DNA of 11,575 nucleotides from JAYZVT01 sp050248375 (GTDB taxonomy: Bacteria; Pseudomonadota; Alphaproteobacteria; Rhizobiales; Methyloligellaceae): the NCBI GenBank assembly GCA_050248375.1, contig JBFWSL010000100.1:1-11575 (forward strand). The letters are read 5' to 3'. This document shows, in pieces, positions 6,350 through 11,575 of the stretch. Numbering within the stretch: position 1 is the stretch's first letter; the number at the start of each line of letters is the position of its first letter. The notes under the pieces were generated by a model that saw only the letters and a program-made list of their open reading frames with translations, did not search any database and was not told the origin of the DNA. Both the position numbers and the translations under genes were made by a program.

Positions 6350-7117
6350 ATGCAGGGTCTGAATGGCAAGTTCGCCGTCGTATCGGGCGCCTCCCGCGGA
6401 ATCGGGAAGTCCATCGCGCTCCGTCTCGTGAGCGAAGGAGTGTCGGTGTTCATAACGGCCGAAGTCGCGGGTAAAGAATTGGAACAGTCGAGAGACGACT
6501 GTGCCGCAGCAGCGGCGCATGGGGCGAAGGCACTTGCCGGTGTCTACGACCTCTCCCGCGACGAGGCGGCCGAGGAGATGATCGCCGGCGCGCTGGAGGC
6601 CTTCGGACGAGTAGATATTCTCGTGAATAACGCTGGAATCCGCAATCCGGGTTTGTTCGGAGAGTTCACGCACGCCGACTTCGACAGCGCCTTCGCGGTA
6701 AATCTGCGCGCGCCGTTCTTCGCCAGCCAGGCGGTCATTCCTTCAATGAAGCGAAACGGGGGAGGGCGCATTATCCACATATCGAGCCAGCATGGTCTGG
6801 TCGCCAGCCCTCACAGGGGACTTTACGGGACAACCAAGGCCGGGCTCGCGTATCTCGCGAAGGCAATGGCTGTCGAGCTGTCGCAGCATAACATCCTCGT
6901 CAATGCCGTAAGTCCCGGCCCCATAGCCAGCGAGGCATTTCTCAAGCGCGCCGAGGACGATCCGGAATTCCTGCGCCAGCGCTTGAGCTATATCCCGCTG
7001 GGCCGTGTCGGTCAGCCCGAGGACGTGGCATCCGCTGTCGCCTTCTTGGCCTCGGACGAAGCGTGCTTCATCCAGGGCCACAACCTCGTGGTCGATGGCG
7101 GCTTCGTGGTCCACTGA
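6350..7117 (+). CDS. Short-chain dehydrogenase/reductase (classical SDR)
   Basis: With the ATG at 6350 the product is 255 residues, the standard size for classical SDRs. The open frame begins at 6302, but AAGGGA lies 6 bases before 6350 and the family alignment starts there. Visible motifs are the cofactor loop SGASRGIG (12-19), NNAG (93-96), Asn118 in AVNLR, catalytic Ser146 in HISSQHG, Tyr159 and Lys163 in YGTTK, and the PG motif in NAVSPGPI (185-192), ending with NLVVDGGFVVH. It should oxidise an alcohol or reduce a carbonyl with NAD(P). Glu38 near the end of the second strand leans towards NAD, weakly. Its substrate should be a hydroxy acid or keto intermediate of the local pathway (inference). 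The gap to the next gene is 17 bases, so they are co-transcribed. Confidence 0.93.
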   Translation: MQGLNGKFAVVSGASRGIGKSIALRLVSEGVSVFITAEVAGKELEQSRDDCAAAAAHGAKALAGVYDLSRDEAAEEMIAGALEAFGRVDILVNNAGIRNPGLFGEFTHADFDSAFAVNLRAPFFASQAVIPSMKRNGGGRIIHISSQHGLVASPHRGLYGTTKAGLAYLAKAMAVELSQHNILVNAVSPGPIASEAFLKRAEDDPEFLRQRLSYIPLGRVGQPEDVASAVAFLASDEACFIQGHNLVVDGGFVVH

Positions 7118-7134
7118 GCAGGAAGGCGGGGCGG

Positions 7135-8076
7135 ATGAGAAATCCCAGGACGGCGCTCGTCACCGGAGCGGGCGGCTTCATCGGCTGGCCGATTGCAGCC
7201 GCGCTCGCGCGGAAAGGGGTCAGGGTCGTCGCGCTCGATCTGGCGGAGCCGGAAGATCAGTTGACCGGTTGCGACATCGAAATCGGCAGTTTTGTCGACA
7301 AGGCGTTTGTAGAGCGTCTGTTCGAACGGTACGGGTTCGATACAGTCGTCCACACTGGCGGCATTTCGGGGCCAATGCTGGCGCGCGACAATCCCTACCT
7401 GATCTGCACAACCAATGTGCTGGGCACGATCAACCTGCTCGAAATGGCCCGGCAAACCGGTGTCGAACGCTTCGTTCATTGCGGGTCGGCTTACGCTTTC
7501 GGCAATACTCCGCCCGCACCCGTTCCCGACGATGCGCCGTTGCGGGCTACTGACGTTTACGGGTCCACAAAGGGGGCAAGCGACCTGATCCTCAGGGCGT
7601 ACCGGACACAACACGGACTTGATGCGGTCTCGATGCGCATCTCGAATGGCTTCGGCCCCCGGCGCCGGACGCGCTGCGCTGTTCGCCTGATGCTGGAAAA
7701 CGCGCTGGACGGCAAGCCGACCCACCTGGAATGGGGTGGAGGTTATGGCCGCGCCTATCTTTATGTGGAGGACGCGGTGACGGCCCTCGAGGCCGCGGTT
7801 CACGCGCCGGAGATCGGGCAGTGGGCGTACAATGTCGCCGGTCCTGATTTCGTGACCATGCAGGTCGTCGCCGATATCGTTCAGCGCATCATCCCGGGCG
7901 CAAGGATAACCATGGATGACGGCGTCGATACGCTCGGCTACCGGCGCGAGGCTCTCGATATCACCGCGGCCGGTCGTGACCTCGGCTGGACACCGCAATT
8001 TGGCATAGAGAGAGCCGTGACGGCGTATCGGGACTGGATCGTGGGCCAGCGGAAAGCGAAGGGGGCGACGCAATGA
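7135..8076 (+). CDS. NAD-dependent epimerase/dehydratase (extended SDR)
   Basis: With the ATG at 7135 the product is 313 residues. The open frame runs back to 7063, but that start would lie inside the SDR gene, while AGGAAGG precedes 7135 at a good distance and the Rossmann strand begins directly (RTALVTGAGGFIG). Motifs are TGAGGFIG (10-17), Asp35 after the second strand (NAD preference), HTGG (73-76), Ser118 in CGSAYAFG, and Tyr142 and Lys146 in VYGSTK. The C-terminal part carries WGGGYGRAYLYVEDAV (200-215), typical of nucleotide-sugar and uronate-type epimerases. Related proteins oxidise or epimerise sugars and sugar acids, but many members in catabolic clusters act on other hydroxy compounds, so the substrate is open. 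The last four bases overlap the next gene as ATGA (8073-8076). Confidence 0.9.
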   Translation: MRNPRTALVTGAGGFIGWPIAAALARKGVRVVALDLAEPEDQLTGCDIEIGSFVDKAFVERLFERYGFDTVVHTGGISGPMLARDNPYLICTTNVLGTINLLEMARQTGVERFVHCGSAYAFGNTPPAPVPDDAPLRATDVYGSTKGASDLILRAYRTQHGLDAVSMRISNGFGPRRRTRCAVRLMLENALDGKPTHLEWGGGYGRAYLYVEDAVTALEAAVHAPEIGQWAYNVAGPDFVTMQVVADIVQRIIPGARITMDDGVDTLGYRREALDITAAGRDLGWTPQFGIERAVTAYRDWIVGQRKAKGATQ

Positions 8077-9200
8077 AATCCAAGATCGAGGCCATCGAGG
8101 TCATCCCGCTGCGGATTCCGTTCTCCGATCGGCTTTCCGCGAAGAACAGCGGTGCCGCGAAGAGTTCGGTCGACGTCGCCATTGTCCGTCTCCGCTCCAG
8201 CGATGGCGTTATCGGCATCGGGGAGACCCAGGCCTGGCGCAGACAGGGCAGCGCCGAATATCTGCCCAACCTGGTCAGGGTGATCAGGGATCTGTTCGCC
8301 CCCAAGATCGTCGGCCGCTCGCCCTTCGACATCGCCGCGATCATGCACGACCTGGGGCAGGCGCTTTACGGCAGTTTCTATCCGCAGGCTGCCGTGAGCG
8401 ACGCGCTGCATGACCTCGCCGCGAGGTTGCAGGGCATATCTGTATGCGAACTCCTGGGCGGACGTTGCCGCGATCGCATCAGGGTCGGATTGGCCATTCT
8501 GGTTTCCGGGGAGTTCGGGAAGATCAGGCCCGTAGCCGAGGATGCCTTCGAGCGGGGGTACCGGCATATGCGCCTCAAGATCGGAGGCGGCATCGCGGAG
8601 GACATGGCCAATTTCGCCGGCATGCGCGAAGTCTTTGGCGACCGGGTGGCACTAAGGGGCGATGCCAATGGCACGCTGCGCTTCGATGAAGCCTTGCCGC
8701 TGCTCGCGAGACTTGAACAATTTGGCCTGGAGATGGTGGAGCAGCCTGTTGGGTTGGGGGATATTGAGGGCATGGCCGCTCTCGCCCGCGCGACGTCTAT
8801 TCCGATTTCGGCCGACGAGAGCCTGTCGTCGGAGGCCTCGCTGGTGGATATTATCCAGAGGCGGGCTGCAAGCATGGTGCAGACCAAGATCGGCAAGAAT
8901 GGCGGTCTCTACTACTGCAACCGCCTGTGGACCATTGCCCACGCCGCGGGCCTGGCCCCCTTGGCGGGAAATCATCCCACCACCTCGGTCGCCGCCACGG
9001 CGATGGCCCATTTGGCAGCTTCCGTGCCATGGACCCCTGCGGTCGGGGAATTTTCCAACGGCCCGACCGATGTGCTCGCCGACGATATTGTCACCGAGCC
9101 CATGCGGCTCGAGGACGGCACCGTGCGCGTTCCGGAAGGACCCGGCCTGGGGGTCGATCTTGACGAGGACAAGCTGAGGCACTACGCGGCGGACCTGTGA
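8073..9200 (+). CDS. Enolase-superfamily enzyme, mandelate racemase/muconate lactonizing (MLE) type
   Basis: This 375-residue enzyme has the N-terminal capping domain (about 1-125) and a (beta/alpha)7-beta barrel. Metal ligands are Asp197 (RGDANG), Glu223 (MVEQP) and Asp248 (SADES). The two catalytic Lys positions of the MLE subgroup are Lys169 (MRLKIGG) and Lys272 (VQTKIGKNGG), almost the numbering of muconate cycloisomerase. The usual KxK motif is RxK here: Arg167 replaces the first Lys. The reaction class is alpha-proton abstraction from a carboxylate: racemization or epimerization (for example N-acyl amino acids or dipeptides), cycloisomerization or dehydration. Which of these applies cannot be read from the sequence. 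The gene is last in the operon and translationally coupled to the epimerase by ATGA. The sequence ends with the family-typical PEGPGLGVDLDEDKL. Confidence 0.93.
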   Translation: MKSKIEAIEVIPLRIPFSDRLSAKNSGAAKSSVDVAIVRLRSSDGVIGIGETQAWRRQGSAEYLPNLVRVIRDLFAPKIVGRSPFDIAAIMHDLGQALYGSFYPQAAVSDALHDLAARLQGISVCELLGGRCRDRIRVGLAILVSGEFGKIRPVAEDAFERGYRHMRLKIGGGIAEDMANFAGMREVFGDRVALRGDANGTLRFDEALPLLARLEQFGLEMVEQPVGLGDIEGMAALARATSIPISADESLSSEASLVDIIQRRAASMVQTKIGKNGGLYYCNRLWTIAHAAGLAPLAGNHPTTSVAATAMAHLAASVPWTPAVGEFSNGPTDVLADDIVTEPMRLEDGTVRVPEGPGLGVDLDEDKLRHYAADL

Positions 9201-9535
9201 CAGCCTTGCCTGTCGTTGACACCGCTAATGGCTAGCTCGGACAAGGGCTTTGCTCATGTCGTCCGGGCTTAATTGCGTATTGGACGAGCATACCCCAACC
9301 CCAGCCAGTTCAGACTTGCCACCGTCTGCGGTCCAATGCGCTGTTGGCAACCCTCATAATATTGCGGTTTCAACCGCAGGAGCAGTGAGGTCGTCATTCG
9401 CGTTCTCACTCTGGTTCCGCTCCTGTTTGCCAACGCCTCGCAGAAAGGCGTCCTCGCTGGGTTGATGTATATCAAGGCGACCCGCGACGAATGCCGGGAG
9501 ACTCGCAAGGTAGGGCTGAACGGGTGTTCTATGCG
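9201..9535. other. Region without a convincing gene between the catabolic operon and the FNR/hemerythrin module
   Basis: No coding sequence is supported here; the frames crossing it are short or run antisense through the hemerythrin gene. It holds a short palindrome TGCGGTTTCAACCGCA at 9363-9378, a weak ACGCC/GGCGT hairpin at 9433-9451, and the FNR box at 9462-9475. No T-run terminator is visible after the operon end at 9200. It marks the border between two functionally unrelated modules. Confidence 0.6.
9462..9475 (+). promoter_or_regulatory. Perfect FNR box (anaerobox)
   Basis: TTGATGTATATCAA matches the FNR consensus TTGATNNNNATCAA at every defined position. Its centre is at 9468.5. If it acts as a class II activator site at -41.5, transcription would start near 9510, which supports the hemerythrin start at 9536 over the in-frame ATG at 9491. 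An FNR-type regulator is encoded about 1.3 kb downstream. Confidence 0.8.
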
Positions 9536-10111
9536 ATGATGACGACAGAAGGGCCTTCTGGCCCGTTCGCGCTGTTGAAGCAAATCGAATGCGAACATGC
9601 GGTCGAACGCAGCTTTTGCGATCGGCTGGAAGTGCTCGCCGATACGCTTCCCGCAATCGATTCTGCGGCTGCTTCCGAAGCGGTCGCTATTTTGCGCAAG
9701 AGCCTGAGGCGTCATATCGCTCTTGAGGAAGGCCTGCTGCTTCCAATGCTGATTACGCGCGCGCAGGCGGAGGACAACGTCAAGGCCTTGCGCTGTCAGG
9801 TTGCGGCGGAGCATGCTGCCGACGAAGTCCTTGCGCATGATATCGCTGATGAACTCGATGCCGCTGCCGGGAGCCGGCACGTCAGGAATCCCGAGATGCT
9901 GGGCTTCATGCTGCACGGATATTTCGAATGCCGCAGGCGTCATCTGGCGTGGGAAAGCGCAGTGGTGCTTCCGCTTGCCATTCGCCGGCTGAGAGAATCG
10001 GACTGGCAGATCCTCGCGCAATCAGCGCTCGAGAAACCGCTGGAATCCAGTCATGCCGCGAGAGCCCACGCCGGGTGCGGCTGCACCGGCGGGAAGAAAC
10101 AGAACGGCTAG
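9536..10111 (+). CDS. Hemerythrin-like (HHE) diiron protein with Cys tail
   Basis: Counting from the ATG at 9536, the product is 191 residues, all-helical in character. Hemerythrin-type iron ligands are visible in order: His21 (ECEHAVE), His60 and Glu64 (RRHIALEE), His93 and Glu97 (AEHAADE), and His136 and Glu140 (RRHLAWE). This is the H...HxxxE...H...HxxxE arrangement of HHE domains, which bind two irons and handle oxygen, nitric oxide or iron-sulfur repair. The C-terminus carries HAGCGCTGGKK, a CxC tail beyond the domain that could bind metal. The frame also has an ATG at 9491, but that lies upstream of the transcription start expected from the FNR box, so 9536 or 9539 is preferred; neither has a strong ribosome-binding site. 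The stop shares CTAG (10108-10111) with the convergent fnr gene. A role in low-oxygen or nitrosative response is inferred from the FNR box. Confidence 0.8.
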   Translation: MMTTEGPSGPFALLKQIECEHAVERSFCDRLEVLADTLPAIDSAAASEAVAILRKSLRRHIALEEGLLLPMLITRAQAEDNVKALRCQVAAEHAADEVLAHDIADELDAAAGSRHVRNPEMLGFMLHGYFECRRRHLAWESAVVLPLAIRRLRESDWQILAQSALEKPLESSHAARAHAGCGCTGGKKQNG

Positions 10112-10827
10112 TCCCCGGCGATTTCCTGCAGGGCGCCGATGTCGGGCACGACGACCTCGCGGTTTTCCGCCAGCGTGATCAGATGGGATGTTTTCAGCTT
10201 CGTTATCTGCCTGCTGACGGTCTCCAGCGTCAGCCCGAGATAATCCGCCATGTCGGCGCGCGTCAACGGCAGCTTGAATCGCGCGAACTGCATCTTCTCG
10301 CTATGGCTGCAGCCGAGATTGCCGGCCCTGCTCGCTAGCAGCAGCAGGAACGTGGCCACCTTCTCCTGCGCCGTCTTGCGGCCGAGCAGCAGCATCCATT
10401 CGCGGGCGGCGTCGAGTTCGTTCAGGGTATCGGAGAACAGCCGATGCTCCAGGCCTGGATAGCGCTTCAAAACGCCTTCGAACTCCTTTTTCGGGAAGGA
10501 GCACAGTTCTACATCCGTCGCCGCCTCGACGGAATAGGGATTGGTCTCCGAGAAGGTGCGGCCCAGGAAATCAGGAGAAAACTGCAGCCCTACGATCTGC
10601 TGGCGTCCGTCTGCGAGCGTCTTTGTCAATTTGACGACGCCGGACACGATGTTCGCGAAGGCCGTCCCGGGTTCGGAGTCTGAAGAGATAACCTGCCCGG
10701 CTGGCACCAGCCGCTGCCGGGCGATACGGTTCATGCTTTCCAGTTCGTCACGGGAAAGCGCAGCGCAAATGGCGCGGTGCCGTATGGCACATGCGTCGCA
10801 GCGTTCGGGGATTCCGTGAGTGGACAT
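10108..10827 (-). CDS. fnr: FNR-type oxygen-sensing transcriptional regulator (Crp/Fnr family)
   Basis: This 239-residue protein has a cyclic-nucleotide-fold sensor domain, a dimer helix and a C-terminal winged helix. The four Cys needed for an oxygen-labile 4Fe-4S cluster are present: Cys10, Cys13 and Cys21 in ERCDACAIRHRAIC, and Cys109 in DVELCSF. This makes it a true FNR/FnrL/FnrN type rather than FixK. The recognition helix reads TLETVSRQITKLK (200-212), with the Glu-x-x-Ser-Arg signature (Glu202, Ser205, Arg206) that reads TTGAT half-sites. Two such boxes occur nearby (9462-9475 and 10946-10959). It should activate microaerobic genes, here ccoN and the hemerythrin gene, when oxygen is low. 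The box at 10946-10959 lies midway between it and ccoN and could also control fnr itself. Confidence 0.93.
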   Translation of the reverse strand: MSTHGIPERCDACAIRHRAICAALSRDELESMNRIARQRLVPAGQVISSDSEPGTAFANIVSGVVKLTKTLADGRQQIVGLQFSPDFLGRTFSETNPYSVEAATDVELCSFPKKEFEGVLKRYPGLEHRLFSDTLNELDAAREWMLLLGRKTAQEKVATFLLLLASRAGNLGCSHSEKMQFARFKLPLTRADMADYLGLTLETVSRQITKLKTSHLITLAENREVVVPDIGALQEIAGD

Positions 10828-10945
10828 GTCTCAAGATGACTCCTGTCGATTCTCCTACCGCAGCGCAGCCTTCCCTGCAATCTGCTGTCAAAAAGAGACG
10901 GATAATCATTGCATTGGCCTGGACATTAACGCGTTTGGCAAGCTG

Positions 10946-10959
10946 TTGACCCAAATCAA
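10946..10959 (+). promoter_or_regulatory. FNR/FixK box between fnr and ccoN
   Basis: TTGACCCAAATCAA matches TTGATNNNNATCAA with one change (C for T at the fifth base), an accepted variant for FNR and FixK sites. The centre is at 10952.5, so transcription towards ccoN would start near 10994. A TATGAC at 10986-10991 could be the -10 element. Confidence 0.7.
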
Positions 10960-11083
10960 GGTGTCGGGCGGCCCAAGCCTGCATGTATGACCTGCCGGCG
11001 GCAAAGCCGGCGGGGGGGCGCTATATGGCCGGACAGGCCATTCTCGGCGTCTCACCCCGGAATCCTGGAGAGCGGGGTGCACG

Positions 11084-11575
11084 GTGACCGGACAACGTCA
11101 GGAATGGTCGGCTTTTTCGGATGCGCTGGCAATAGCGTCCTCAGCGCTTGGCATCGGAGTGGGCTTGATTCTGGCTGTCGCCGGCAAGGATCCTGCCATG
11201 CAGGCCCATGGCTGGATTTTTCTTGCTGCATGCGCGGTTGCGTGCGTGGCGCTCCTGTCCCGCGCCGGGGCCAACAACCTCGGTAGCCGGCCAATCGACG
11301 CCGGATATGCCGACGGGGTCGTGCGGGCCGCCACTATCGCCACCGTATTCTGGGGCGTTGTCGGATTCCTGGTAGGCGACATCATCGCCTGGCAGCTTGC
11401 GTTCCCCGTCCTCAATCTCGATCTGCCCTGGACCAGCTTCGGGCGCCTTCGTCCCGTTCACACCTCCGCGGTGATCTTTGCCTTCGGCGGCAACGCGCTT
11501 CTGGCTACGTCCTTTTATGTGGTGCAGCGGACCTGCCGCACGCGGCTGGCCGGGCGCTGGTCGCCCTGGTTCGTT
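11084..11575 (+). CDS. ccoN: cbb3-type cytochrome c oxidase subunit I, N-terminal part (3' end outside window)
   Basis: The frame is open from a GTG at 11084 to the window edge (164 codons). The last third is unmistakable CcoN: VVRAATIATVFWGVVGFLVGD (79-99), then SFGRLRPVHTSAVIFAFGGNALLATSFYVVQRT (118-150). His126 in RPVHTSAVIF is the low-spin heme b ligand of the family. Hydrophobic stretches at about 13-33, 43-60, 83-106 and 126-147 are membrane helices. The first two form an N-terminal extension seen in some proteobacterial CcoN proteins. No ATG is available in frame upstream of the conserved part, so GTG at 11084 is taken as start; GGAG lies 13 bases before it, which is long, so the start is moderately sure. 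The enzyme is the high-affinity terminal oxidase of low-oxygen respiration, consistent with the FNR box upstream. ccoOQP would be expected next. Confidence 0.9.
   Translation, partial: MTGQRQEWSAFSDALAIASSALGIGVGLILAVAGKDPAMQAHGWIFLAACAVACVALLSRAGANNLGSRPIDAGYADGVVRAATIATVFWGVVGFLVGDIIAWQLAFPVLNLDLPWTSFGRLRPVHTSAVIFAFGGNALLATSFYVVQRTCRTRLAGRWSPWFV

Noticed and set aside
7012..8073. Minus-strand open frame of 353 codons
   Set aside because: It is antisense to the epimerase and the end of the SDR gene. Its length comes from GC-rich third positions and it has no motif or ribosome-binding site.
9363..9378. Palindrome TGCGGTTTCAACCGCA as an intrinsic terminator of the four-gene operon
   Set aside because: It has no T-run and lies over 160 bases after the stop codon. 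It remains only a palindrome of unknown role.
9269..10021. Minus-strand open frame of 250 codons across the gene-free gap
   Set aside because: Most of it is antisense to the hemerythrin gene with its full ligand set. The part inside the gap has no family features, and no transposase remnant could be recognised.
10987..11286. Plus-strand ATG frame of 99 codons before and over ccoN
   Set aside because: It overlaps the start of ccoN in another frame. The ccoN frame carries the oxidase motifs; this one is Arg/Cys/Gly-rich with no domain.

Overview
The window looks like chromosomal DNA of a high-GC alphaproteobacterium. The evidence is GC-rich codon use throughout, compact operons with 4-base gene overlaps, an FNR-type regulator with a complete Fe-S cysteine set, and a neighbouring ccoN (cbb3 oxidase subunit I) start. 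The genus cannot be named from the sequence alone.

Layout. Positions 1-806 (minus, cut by the window edge) encode a solute-binding protein of the NMT1/THI5-like family. Divergent from it, 1088-3375 (plus) is a tight three-gene operon: a CE4/PuuE-like metal hydrolase related to HpPgdA and cyclic imidases, an unrecognised 97-residue protein beginning MCGLCG, and a CobW/COG0523 GTPase. Convergent with cobW are a FadR-type GntR regulator (4113-3376, minus) and, upstream of it on the same strand, a cytosolic L-asparaginase-like amidohydrolase (5236-4244). Divergent from the asparaginase is a four-gene operon at 5504-9200 (plus): an Asp/Glu-racemase-superfamily protein resembling arylmalonate decarboxylase, an SDR oxidoreductase, an NAD-dependent epimerase/dehydratase and an enolase-superfamily (MLE-type) enzyme. 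About 335 bases without a recognisable gene follow. The right end is a separate redox/oxygen module: a hemerythrin-like protein (9536-10111), an FNR regulator (10827-10108, minus) and the first 164 codons of ccoN (11084 to the window end).

How it fits together. Each of the four promoters in the two divergent intergenic regions carries one copy of a palindromic FCD-GntR-type operator. All four share the core TCNGACCAGTT and all have the same orientation relative to the gene they precede. This ties the uptake protein, the imidase-like operon, the asparaginase (with gntR behind it) and the four-gene operon into one local regulon, most simply controlled by the GntR protein encoded in its middle. 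The enzyme set (cyclic-amide-type hydrolase, amidase, decarboxylase/racemase-like enzyme, two NAD(P)-linked Rossmann enzymes, enolase-superfamily enzyme, periplasmic-binding-type protein) suggests an inducible catabolic pathway for a nitrogen-containing organic acid, such as a cyclic imide, lactam or N-acyl compound. The substrate is inference. The right-hand module has its own signals: a perfect FNR box before the hemerythrin gene and a one-mismatch box between fnr and ccoN.
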